47,159 nucleotides of DNA, from the NCBI GenBank assembly GCA_015655045.1, contig JAATFU010000001.1:1-47159 (forward strand). The letters run 5' to 3'. Of the stretch, positions 15,903-23,296 are shown piece by piece. The stretch's first letter is position 1; each line of letters begins with the position of its first letter. Source of the stretch: Candidatus Saccharimonadota bacterium. Lineage in GTDB: Bacteria > Patescibacteriota > Saccharimonadia > Saccharimonadales > Saccharimonadaceae. Both the position numbers and the translations under genes were made by a program. The notes beneath the pieces were generated by a model. That model saw nothing but the letters and a program-made list of their open reading frames with translations. It was not told where the DNA came from and did no database searches.

Positions 15903-17222
15903 ATGACAACTATCCGTCCATTCGTTAAAAGAATAATTCCAAAGCATCTATTTCGCACAATTGAGCCCTTTGGGCATTTGCTGGAGGCAATCCTTGCCAA
16001 TATCCGCTACGGTTTCCCCGCTCGGCACCTCCATATCATTGGCGTAACAGGTACCAATGGAAAAACAACAACCTCTTTTCTTATCCACACCATGCTGGTT
16101 GAATCAGGCCTTCAGGCTGGTCTACTGACAACTGTCGCCTATGGAGTGAATAGAAATATCACCCCTCAACATGAGCACATGACAACCGTGGCTGCTGGCC
16201 CACTTCAAAAACGTCTTCGAGATTTTAAACGGGCGGGTGTTGATTGGGTGGTACTTGAAACTACCAGCCATGCCCTTGCGCAACACCGCGTATGGGGTAT
16301 TCCCTATGAAATTGCAGTGCTTACCAATATTACCCATGAACACCTTGACTATCATGGTACCTTCGCTCGATACGTACGTGCCAAACGTCGGCTCTTTGAG
16401 ATTGCCGCAAAACACGGTCGGGCTGTCGGGGTGGCTAATGCCGATGATCCAAGTGCAGCTTCCTTCATAGCAGTCATTCCGCACCCCATAAGTTATGGTA
16501 TTAAAGCGGGTGAGCTACGCGCTAGCCAGCTTCGGTTGGGAGCAGATGGGAGTCAGTTTACTGCCACAATTGGCAAAGAGTCATATGCGATCCACTGTCG
16601 CATTCCTGGTGAGTTCAATGTCTATAATAGTCTGGCAGCAGTGGCGGTAGGTCGCGAGCTTGGGTTAACAAAGCAGCAGATCGAACAAGGAATTGACGCA
16701 TTGGCTGGCGTCGAGGGACGTATGACTGTTGTTGATGAGGGTCAACCCTTCACGGTGATTGTCGATTTTGCGCATACACCCGATGCATTTGAACGATTAC
16801 TGAAAGACTTACGAGCAACCACCAAAGGTAAACTCATTACGCTTTTTGGTTCAGCTGGGCGACGCGATGAAACCAAGCGAGCAATCCAGGGTGAAATTGC
16901 CGGTCGGTATAGCGATGAAGTTATTCTCACCGAGGAAGATGACCGAGACGTTGATGGCCATCAGATTCTGAATCAGATTGCTGAAGGCGCACAGAAAGCT
17001 GGCAAAAGACAGCAACAAGACTTATTCTTGTTGCTTGACCGAGAAGAGGCAATTGGCTTTGCCTTGACTCGAGCACACGCGCGGGGAGATACAGTTGTAC
17101 TTCTCGGGAAGGGGCACGAGAAAACGATCGAGCGAGCCGACGGCACGTATCCATGGAATGAGATAGAAGTGACAAAAACCGCACTTCGAGCCCTTGAAAA
17201 CGAAGCGTCAACCCAAGCTTAA
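15903..17222 (+). CDS. MurE-like Mur ligase lacking the usual N-terminal domain
   Basis: Adds the third stem-peptide residue to UDP-MurNAc-dipeptide if it is a true MurE. The product is 439 aa from ATG 15903, placed 6 nt after TATAAT (15891-15896), so leaderless. The ATPase domain shows GVTGTNGKTTT (47-57), TTVAAG, VLETTSHALAQHR, LTNITHEHLDYHGTF and NADDPSA. The C-terminal domain shows VDFAHTPDAFERLL, FGSAGRRDETKR and LGKGHEKT. Only ~42 residues precede the P-loop, against roughly 100 in standard MurE, so the UDP-binding domain is mostly missing. The third-residue selectivity motif (DNPR in diaminopimelate enzymes) reads EDDR at about 345-348. The amino acid added is uncertain. It sits between two Fem-type transferases. 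Confidence 0.85.
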   Translation: MTTIRPFVKRIIPKHLFRTIEPFGHLLEAILANIRYGFPARHLHIIGVTGTNGKTTTSFLIHTMLVESGLQAGLLTTVAYGVNRNITPQHEHMTTVAAGPLQKRLRDFKRAGVDWVVLETTSHALAQHRVWGIPYEIAVLTNITHEHLDYHGTFARYVRAKRRLFEIAAKHGRAVGVANADDPSAASFIAVIPHPISYGIKAGELRASQLRLGADGSQFTATIGKESYAIHCRIPGEFNVYNSLAAVAVGRELGLTKQQIEQGIDALAGVEGRMTVVDEGQPFTVIVDFAHTPDAFERLLKDLRATTKGKLITLFGSAGRRDETKRAIQGEIAGRYSDEVILTEEDDRDVDGHQILNQIAEGAQKAGKRQQQDLFLLLDREEAIGFALTRAHARGDTVVLLGKGHEKTIERADGTYPWNEIEVTKTALRALENEASTQA

Positions 17223-18083
17223 GGTTGTGCAGCGAATATAGCCACCACCCTTAGCAAGTTCGGTGATTTCTGGAGTAACTACCTTCAGACCATGCACTTC
17301 AAGTTCAGCCTTAAGCTCAGGGGCATGGGCACTCATGACAACTACTTCACCAGTCGAAACAAGGTTTGTGGCAAATGCTCCTTGGGCCTCTCCTAGCGAA
17401 ACGGTAATCTTATCCACACCGTCAAAAGCCGCTAAAAGTTTTTGGCTGTCGGGGGTGAATGCTTCGGGACAATAGGCGATTAAACCTTTGTGTGTCCCCT
17501 CGGGACCCTTAATAACAGCAAGTGCCAAGTCGATATCATAAAAGAAGCTGTCTGCCCACCCGGACGTAGCATTAATAACTGGCTGACCCTCGCTATCTAG
17601 TTGAGGAATTGTTTGCAGTTGGATACGCTCATACCCTAATGTCTCAGCCGCAAAAGTTTGAGCCTCAAGGTCACTTCGATACCCCTGGCCACAAAAGAGA
17701 TAATTGCCGCAGGCAAGCGCATCACCTTGGCCGCTAAACTTTAAGCCTTCGGGTACGCGAACAACCCTAATGCCTAGATTTGTAAGTACCTCTTCGGCGT
17801 AGGCCTCTTCGGCCCGACGTGCATCTGGAAGGCGCGCGAGGACGGCTTGCTTATCACGAACAAGTGCCCAATTGGCTGTGTACACTCCATCCTGACTTTC
17901 GGCCGGAGAGTCGACGGTTATAACTTGAATATCAGCATCAATCAAAAGGTCGTGAATTGTTGCATGCTCGCCGGCTGCTTTGGTGAAGTCGACTGCCTCT
18001 TGGTGATAGTACGGGTTAATAGGCTGATCGGTGCGAAAGTGATTGGCATCAGACATAAGGACGATGGTGTTGATACGGGGCAT
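17208..18083 (-). CDS. Amidinotransferase/DDAH-fold guanidine-group enzyme, altered active site
   Basis: The product is 291 aa from ATG 18083, preceded by AAGGAG; an upstream in-frame ATG at 18158 lies inside the preceding gene. It belongs to the pentein superfamily (arginine deiminase, dimethylarginine dimethylaminohydrolase, amidinotransferases): SQDGVYTANWALV (substrate loop), FSGQGDALACG (usual FEGxGD acid), YRSDLEA, and a C-terminal catalytic Cys in AKGGGYIRCTTLSL (C285). The motif usually FYHLD, carrying the catalytic His, reads FFYDID here, with D183 in place of His. The substrate is probably arginine-like, but activity is uncertain. It follows the second fem-like gene with 19 nt between stop and start, so they form an operon; its end overlaps the MurE-like gene by 15 nt. 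Confidence 0.78.
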   Translation of the reverse strand: MPRINTIVLMSDANHFRTDQPINPYYHQEAVDFTKAAGEHATIHDLLIDADIQVITVDSPAESQDGVYTANWALVRDKQAVLARLPDARRAEEAYAEEVLTNLGIRVVRVPEGLKFSGQGDALACGNYLFCGQGYRSDLEAQTFAAETLGYERIQLQTIPQLDSEGQPVINATSGWADSFFYDIDLALAVIKGPEGTHKGLIAYCPEAFTPDSQKLLAAFDGVDKITVSLGEAQGAFATNLVSTGEVVVMSAHAPELKAELEVHGLKVVTPEITELAKGGGYIRCTTLSLG

Positions 18084-18102
18084 GGGGATTCTCCTTGGAT
18101 GT

Positions 18103-19137
18103 TTAGTAGTATGAGTCGTGGTTTTTATACCAGTGAAGTCGGTGTGCAATGCGTTCACCGATTGTCGTCCATAACTTATATTGAGTTGGTCGGATGACGA
18201 GGTCGTAGCATCCGACGTAATCAGTCACGGTTTTATTAAAAGCGGTTTTAAAGAGGCCGACCCCGTAGTGAGGATGATGTGGATTGTTCAATTCGTCACT
18301 GGGCGGCGAACCACAGAAGTCATGCAGGAGTGAGCCATGGTCTTTTGCCCATTGGATAACCTGCCACTGGAGAAGGTGACTCGCACCGTAGACTGTACGG
18401 CGTCGAACGCTCGCGCCATCTTTATAGGTACTTTTTGCGCCAAAGACCATCGCGAATGCCCCGGCGACAACCTTTGTCTCGACATAGGCAAAAAAGAGCT
18501 GTCCCGAACCGGCCGCTTCGAAGCGTTGCCAGAAAGTTCGAAAATATTCATAACTACGGATACCAAATTGACCTTCAGCCGTAATCTTCAGAAGCTCATA
18601 CATAGTCTTACAATTTGCGTCAGTAGCCTTGACTTGTTTAACTGTCACCCCATCTCGCTCGGCGCGCTTAATAGCATAGCGGCCTTTTTGAGGTAGGTGC
18701 ATCAGGATAGTTTCGAGCGGCTCACTGATGTCGAGTGTGATGGTTGAGGGGTTGGGAATAATCGGGCGAGCTTTGAGAAGGCCGTGACGAGCCAGTGTTG
18801 GTTGTTGTTCGCGGCGGAGTTCAGGCTCGATCCGTATGGCAAACACGCCACGTTTACGGGCAAACAGTTTAAGCTCTTTTAGAATCACCCATAGGTCCTT
18901 ACTGCTGGTTATCTCGGGGCCCTTAGGGAGGTACCATAATCTTCCCAGGGGAGGAGTAAATTTTTCGAGCACCGTGAGTGCCAGCCCATCAAGTATTAAA
19001 AAGTGAGCCTTATAGCCACCAGTTTCCTTTTGCATGGCATATTCATAGCTCGCAAATACATTGCCTCCATCTGGATTGGCAATGATAAGTTGGTTCCAGT
19101 CACTAATTTCTTGAGTGGTTGCGAAGCGAACGGTCAT
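18103..19137 (-). CDS. FemAB/FemX-type peptidoglycan aminoacyltransferase (copy 2)
   Basis: The product is 344 aa. The family pattern is clear: GGNVFASYEYAMQKE, RLWYLPKGPEI, FAIRIEPELRRE, PSTITLDISEPLETILMHLPQKGRYAIKRAERDGV (the lipid II/tRNA-binding region), FFAYVETKVVAGAFAMVFG, TYKDGASVRRR, GASHLLQWQVIQWAKDHG, LHDFCGSPPSDE and VGLFKTAFN. It differs enough from copy 1 to have a different position or amino-acid specificity in the cross-bridge. TACAAT (plus ATTGTA, 19146-19151) is 8 nt from the ATG with no Shine-Dalgarno. It is the first gene of a two-gene operon with the amidinotransferase-fold gene. Confidence 0.88.
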   Translation of the reverse strand: MTVRFATTQEISDWNQLIIANPDGGNVFASYEYAMQKETGGYKAHFLILDGLALTVLEKFTPPLGRLWYLPKGPEITSSKDLWVILKELKLFARKRGVFAIRIEPELRREQQPTLARHGLLKARPIIPNPSTITLDISEPLETILMHLPQKGRYAIKRAERDGVTVKQVKATDANCKTMYELLKITAEGQFGIRSYEYFRTFWQRFEAAGSGQLFFAYVETKVVAGAFAMVFGAKSTYKDGASVRRRTVYGASHLLQWQVIQWAKDHGSLLHDFCGSPPSDELNNPHHPHYGVGLFKTAFNKTVTDYVGCYDLVIRPTQYKLWTTIGERIAHRLHWYKNHDSYY

Positions 19138-19226
19138 ATAACTCTATTGTATACGATAGAGAGCCCATGTCGACGGGTAAGAGCCCAAAACCTCACAACG
19201 CGAGATAAAATAGCGTTTGGGCCGAG

Positions 19227-19264
19227 TTAGCACTCTTGCACTTAGACTGCTAATTGGCTACAAT
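19227..19264 (+). promoter_or_regulatory. CIRCE operator and groES promoter
   Basis: TTAGCACTC-N9-GACTGCTAA (19227-19253) matches the CIRCE consensus with one change in the right arm. The -35 TTGCAC (19236-19241) lies in its spacer and TACAAT (19259-19264) follows at 17 nt. This predicts HrcA repression of groES-groEL and heat induction. Confidence 0.92.
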
Positions 19265-19293
19265 GAAAGTACAAAACAAATCGGAGGAATAGT

Positions 19294-19557
19294 ATGAGTT
19301 CACCTATTAAACCTCTGGCAGATCGTGTTGTTGCGGTGCGCGAAGTTGCGCAGGCAAAGACTGCAAGCGGACTCTATTTGCCAGAAACAGCTAAAGAAAA
19401 GCCGGTGATCGCAACGATTGTTGCCATCGGACCAGATGTTAAAACGTTAAAGGTCAACGACCGGATTATTTACAAAGAGTATTCAACGACCGAACTTAAG
19501 GTCGATGCGACTGAATATCTACTCGTTAAAGAAGAAGACGTCCTCGCGACGATTTAG
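19294..19557 (+). CDS. groES: Co-chaperonin GroES
   Basis: Heptameric lid of the GroEL chamber. The product is 87 aa, slightly shorter than usual, starting IKPLADRVVAVREVAQAKTASGLYLPE with the mobile loop (KTASGLYLP) that contacts GroEL. It ends EYLLVKEEDVLATI. The ATG is preceded by GGAGGAATAGT, a strong Shine-Dalgarno, and by the CIRCE-controlled promoter with a ~20-nt leader. It is followed after 15 nt by groEL in one operon. Confidence 0.97.
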   Translation: MSSPIKPLADRVVAVREVAQAKTASGLYLPETAKEKPVIATIVAIGPDVKTLKVNDRIIYKEYSTTELKVDATEYLLVKEEDVLATI

Positions 19558-19572
19558 GAAGTATATAGAATT

Positions 19573-21210
19573 ATGGCAAAGAAAGTTTTTTATGATGATG
19601 ATGCGCGCACTCGAGTACTCGGTGGGGCAAAAGCGCTCTACGATGCAGTGAAAGTAACCTACGGACCAAAGGGACGAAATGTGGTAATTGGCAAAGGCTA
19701 TGGTGGCCCAACTGTAACCCATGATGGTGTGACGGTTGCCGAAGCAGTTGATTTACCCGACGTCGACGACGAAACGCTTGGTTATAAAGTAGGCGCAGAA
19801 CTTATTAAGCAGGCTGCGAGCAAGCTGAATAAAGTAGCGGGCGATGGTACAACAACAGTTACCGTTTTGACCTATAGCATCTTAAAAGAGGCAAATCGAT
19901 TGATTGCTGCCGGGCATAATCCTCAAGAATTACGTAAGGGCATCGAGGCAGCAGGTCTTGAAGTCATCGCTCGACTTGATGAGCTTAGTGAATCAGTTGA
20001 AGGCAAATCAGATCGTGTCGCTGAAGTGGCCACGATTAGTGCGGGCGATGAAGCAATTGGTAAGTTGATTGCTAGTGTGATTGAGAAAGTTGGCAAAGAG
20101 GGTGTGGTAACAGTTGAGGCGGGTCAAGGTCTCGAACTTGAAGCCGAAGTGGTAGAAGGCTTTAGCTTTGACCGCGGCTGGTCAAGTCCATTCTTTGTGA
20201 CCGATAGTGGTCGTCAAGAAGCCGTATACGAGAAACCGGCTATTGTAATTACCGATAAGAAGGTCAGTAGCGCGCAGGAGTTCTTACCCCTCATCGAGAA
20301 ACTGATTCAAGCTGGTCGTAAAGATATTGTGTTGATTGCTGATGAGGTTGAAGGAGAAGTACTGAGTGTCCTGATTCTTAACAAGCTCAAGGGCGTCTTA
20401 AATACGGTTGCCGTCAAAGCTCCTGCCTATGGTGATCGTCGCAAGGAAATTCTTGAAGACATTGCAACGCTTACGGGCGCGACAGTTATTAGCGAAGACC
20501 GTGGACTCACATTTGAGGAGGTGGGAGCTGAAGTAGCTGGTACGGCGCGTAAGGTCATCGTGGGCAAGGACGAAACTACTATTATAGAGGGAGCTGGCTC
20601 GGCTGCCGAGGTGAAGGCTCGAATTACGCAGATTGCGGTGCAAGCCGAAAATACGTCAAGTAGTTATGATAAAGAGCAATACGATAAACGTGCCGCTGCG
20701 CTCAGCGGTAAAGTTGCGGTTATTAAAGTTGGTGGGGCCACCGAAACTGAGATTGATGAAAAGAAGTTCCGTGTTGATGATGCCGTTGCGGCAACGAAGG
20801 CAGCTCTTGCTGAGGGAATCGTCGCCGGTGGGGGAGTAACCCTCGTGAACATCGCCGCAGGCATTGTCGCCGATGGTGCTGACAGCTTAAGCGCTGGTCG
20901 TCAAATCTTAAAGAATGCCCTGCAACAACCGTTCTTGCAGATTACCGCTAATGCCGGTCTTAATAGCGAGGCGTTGCTCGCGCAAGTGGAAGCCGCGAAG
21001 CCAGGTTGGGGTATTAATGTGAATACGCCCGAGAAGGGGCTCTTGGATGTTAAGAAGGCCGGGGTGATTGATCCCACGCGTGTCACTAAAGAGGCAGTTC
21101 AAAATGCCGTTTCTATCGCTTCAACGGCAGCCACTATGGGTGCGCTTGTCGTCGAAGTGCCAGAACCAGAAGCTCCTGCTGCCGCGCCTGGTGGCGGCAT
21201 GGGATACTAA
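19573..21210 (+). CDS. groEL: Chaperonin GroEL
   Basis: ATP-driven folding chamber, tetradecameric in the cytosol. The product is 545 aa, full length. Visible features are YGPKGRNVVI and GPTVTHDGVTVAEAV (equatorial ATP site), the catalytic Asp region GDGTTTVTVLTYSI, the apical domain EGFSFDRGWSSPFFVTD, the hinge VAVIKVGGATETEIDEKK, VAGGGVTLVNIA and, near the end, GLLDVKKAGVIDPTRVTKEAVQNA. The tail is short and Pro/Ala-rich, ending GGGMGY instead of the usual GGM repeats. GGAAG lies 11 nt before the ATG. It is co-transcribed with groES and ended by the hairpin at 21245-21275. Confidence 0.98.
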   Translation: MAKKVFYDDDARTRVLGGAKALYDAVKVTYGPKGRNVVIGKGYGGPTVTHDGVTVAEAVDLPDVDDETLGYKVGAELIKQAASKLNKVAGDGTTTVTVLTYSILKEANRLIAAGHNPQELRKGIEAAGLEVIARLDELSESVEGKSDRVAEVATISAGDEAIGKLIASVIEKVGKEGVVTVEAGQGLELEAEVVEGFSFDRGWSSPFFVTDSGRQEAVYEKPAIVITDKKVSSAQEFLPLIEKLIQAGRKDIVLIADEVEGEVLSVLILNKLKGVLNTVAVKAPAYGDRRKEILEDIATLTGATVISEDRGLTFEEVGAEVAGTARKVIVGKDETTIIEGAGSAAEVKARITQIAVQAENTSSSYDKEQYDKRAAALSGKVAVIKVGGATETEIDEKKFRVDDAVAATKAALAEGIVAGGGVTLVNIAAGIVADGADSLSAGRQILKNALQQPFLQITANAGLNSEALLAQVEAAKPGWGINVNTPEKGLLDVKKAGVIDPTRVTKEAVQNAVSIASTAATMGALVVEVPEPEAPAAAPGGGMGY

Positions 21211-21244
21211 CGCAAAAGCTCGTATACTCGAGAGTCGACATACA

Positions 21245-21275
21245 ATATATACCCGCAGTAATTGCGGGTATATAT
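21245..21275 (+). terminator. Terminator hairpin after groEL
   Basis: Perfect 13-bp stem ATATATACCCGCA / TGCGGGTATATAT with loop GTAAT. The U-rich 3' arm replaces a separate U-tract. Confidence 0.8.
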
Positions 21276-21314
21276 GTACTCTGTACGAAGTCAGCTACTG
21301 AGAAAAGTTCTGTT

Positions 21315-21779
21315 CTAGACAGTGGGTTGTGGACTCGACAAGAAGTCGATTTCTTTGATGATGTCAAGAAGTGCCTGAGCGCGACGAGTCTCGTCAGGAA
21401 TTTCCTTGGCGGCTGCATGAGCGGGCGCAATCAAAGTTTTATCGTCGGTGCTGCGAATGAGGAGTAGGTAGGTATCGAATTTCTCTTCTGGGGCTAGGCT
21501 CAGCTTATCGACCAGCGGTCGTAGTTCAACCAGAGCATCCTTCTTAATGTCATCGAGATCCTCAATTGGTGCGGATGCAAAGACGGGCGTTGGTGTTGGC
21601 ATAGCAATCGGTGCTGCGGGGGCAGCTGCAACAGTAGGGGCAGCCTGGACTAGTGGCGCCGGTGCGGGTGTTTCTTCAAATTGCAAGGCATCATCCGCTT
21701 GCTGTGAAACGCCAGCTAAAACTTTCGCTAGTTCTTGGTCATCGCTAATTGCTTGTGTCGTTGGTTGTTGAAGATCCAT
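21315..21779 (-). CDS. Hypothetical protein, 154 aa, Ala/Pro linker plus helical domain
   Basis: The ATG at 21779 follows AGGGGTGGGCC. Residues 1-40 are acidic and helical (SDDQELAKVLAGVSQQADDAL), about 40-72 form an Ala/Pro-rich flexible linker, and 73-154 form a compact helical domain (DDIKKDALVELRPLVDKLSLAPEEKFDTYLLLIRSTDD, then RRAQALLDIIKEIDFL). No membrane segment or Cys is present. I do not recognise it; the layout suggests an adaptor protein. It is convergent with groEL. Confidence 0.65.
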   Translation of the reverse strand: MDLQQPTTQAISDDQELAKVLAGVSQQADDALQFEETPAPAPLVQAAPTVAAAPAAPIAMPTPTPVFASAPIEDLDDIKKDALVELRPLVDKLSLAPEEKFDTYLLLIRSTDDKTLIAPAHAAAKEIPDETRRAQALLDIIKEIDFLSSPQPTV

Positions 21780-21874
21780 GGCCCACCCCTAATGATTCTA
21801 CTTATGCTTCTTTACTAAATACTGTATCATAGGTATATAGTAGTGGGCAAGAGCTCAAGTAGGGGTAGGGAAAT

Positions 21875-22918
21875 ATGTTAGACGATGCAAATGTATTAAA
21901 ACAACGTGATCCACAAGGAGCATTAGCTGTTGCTGCCGGGCAGTACCAGCAAACAACATTCGAGGCCGCGGTTTGGAATAAGGAGCATGATCATCGCGAG
22001 ATCACTTCAATTGTCGTTGCCGGTATGGGTGGTTCGGCCCTTGCTGCCCTAGTCGTGAAGATCTGGTTAAAGCAAGAACTAACCATCCCGTTTGAAGTAG
22101 TTCGCTCATACGATCTGCCAGGCTACGTGAATGAACACACGCTTGTTATTGCCAGTAGTTATTCGGGTAATACCGAAGAGACGGTTAGTTGTCTTGAGCA
22201 GGCCGAGACCAAAGGTGCACAAGTGGCGATTATCACTGCAGGGGGGAGCCTGATTGACACGGCCGGAGGCTTCCAAATAGCTCATGTTGCGTTGCCTGCG
22301 GGATTGCAGCCTCGCATGGCAGTGATCTATAATCTGCGAGCTCTCGTTGCCTTACTGATTAACTTTAATCTTGTGGCTGCTGAAAAGCTTGATGAGATTG
22401 CTGCTACTCAAGGCTGGCTCGAGACTGAAACGGCTCATTGGGCTGCTGACATTTCAACTGGCACAAACTACGCTAAACAACTCGCTCTCTTAGCCGTGGG
22501 CAAGACGGCTGTTTTTTATGGTGGTACCTTAACGGCGCCCCTAGCGTATAAGTGGAAGATTAGTTGGAACGAGAATGCAAAAAATCTTTCTTTTTGGAAT
22601 GAATATTCTGAAGCTAATCACAATGAATTCATTGGCTGGACCTCGCATCCAATCGAGAAACCCTTCGCGGTATTTGACCTGGTGAGTCCGCTTGAGCATC
22701 CTCAGATTTTGAAACGCTTCACGATTTCTGACCGACTCCTAAGTGGACAACGACCAAAGGCAATACCTATTAATTTGTCAGGTGATTCATTACTCGGACA
22801 GCTTTTATGGGGAAGTATCCTTGCAGACTTTGTGAGTATTTATCTTGCTATCCTCAATGGAGTTGATCCAACACCCGTGCCATTAATTGAGAAGTTGAAA
22901 AGAGAGTTGATTGCATAG
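21875..22918 (+). CDS. Bifunctional phosphoglucose/phosphomannose isomerase (SIS family)
   Basis: Interconverts fructose-6-P with glucose-6-P and mannose-6-P. The product is 347 aa, typical of the archaeal-type Pgi/Pmi rather than the ~550-aa bacterial Pgi. It contains two SIS domains: VVAGMGGSALAALV, IASSYSGNTEETVSCLEQA (phosphate-binding SYSGNTEE), LPAGLQPRMAVIYNL, and the C-terminal active-site region WKISWNENAKNLSFWNEYSEANHNEFIGW with catalytic Glu/His. AGGG precedes the ATG. It supplies glucose-6-P for the G6PD encoded ~9 kb downstream. The 120 nt after the stop show only a short GCTAG-GTA-CTAGC repeat. Confidence 0.92.
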   Translation: MLDDANVLKQRDPQGALAVAAGQYQQTTFEAAVWNKEHDHREITSIVVAGMGGSALAALVVKIWLKQELTIPFEVVRSYDLPGYVNEHTLVIASSYSGNTEETVSCLEQAETKGAQVAIITAGGSLIDTAGGFQIAHVALPAGLQPRMAVIYNLRALVALLINFNLVAAEKLDEIAATQGWLETETAHWAADISTGTNYAKQLALLAVGKTAVFYGGTLTAPLAYKWKISWNENAKNLSFWNEYSEANHNEFIGWTSHPIEKPFAVFDLVSPLEHPQILKRFTISDRLLSGQRPKAIPINLSGDSLLGQLLWGSILADFVSIYLAILNGVDPTPVPLIEKLKRELIA

Positions 22919-23038
22919 TGAAGATTCACCCATAGCGCTAGGTACTAGCACGGTATATGGAGAAATTGCATAAACTAATGCTGAGTATCCTGTTTAAATA
23001 ATAGGGTTGAGGCTTATATAAATAGAGAAAGATAAAAA

Positions 23039-23073
23039 CCGCACAGGAAGAGTGGTCTCATTCCATTGTGCGG
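23039..23073 (-). terminator. Rho-independent terminator of the minus-strand operon
   Basis: CCGCACA/TGTGCGG plus inner GGAA/TTCC; on the minus strand the stem is followed by TTTTTATC. Confidence 0.7.
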
Positions 23074-23084
23074 CTAGTGTTTCT

Positions 23085-23118
23085 CTACTACAGGGGGCGT
23101 TGACGCCCCCTGTAGTAG
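23085..23118. terminator. Very strong 15-bp GC-rich hairpin
   Basis: CTACTACAGGGGGCG pairs perfectly with 23104-23118 around loop TTGA. It lies directly after the stop of the 58-aa gene (minus strand). No U-tract follows, so it may stabilise the mRNA 3' end ahead of the terminator at 23039-23073. Confidence 0.6.
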
Positions 23119-23119
23119 G

Positions 23120-23296
23120 TTAGAGATCACCGATCGGCTGGCGCTGTTCGAAAGCAGCTCCATGGCCCTTCGGCTTCAGGGGGGTGGTGGATGATTCGTC
23201 GGTGCCATTGGCCTTGTGAAGCTTTTTGGCAGTACGCTCCCCGATACCTGCTTCTTTGAGAAGGTTATCGAGTTTCTCTTTGTCAATCTTGGGCAT
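23120..23296 (-). CDS. Small protein, 58 aa, HhH-like motif
   Basis: ATG at 23296 lies inside the last codons of the upstream 595-aa gene (14-nt overlap), so translation is probably coupled. The sequence begins MPKIDKEKLDNLLKEAGIGE; the next residues, RTAKKLHKAN, complete a pattern like one helix-hairpin-helix unit (IGxxTAxKL), which in larger proteins binds DNA backbone non-specifically. A polar Pro/Lys tail ends in QRQPIGDL. Two hairpins follow the stop. Codon usage is rather GC-rich. It is too short for a database-style call from sequence alone. Confidence 0.6.
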   Translation of the reverse strand: MPKIDKEKLDNLLKEAGIGERTAKKLHKANGTDESSTTPLKPKGHGAAFEQRQPIGDL

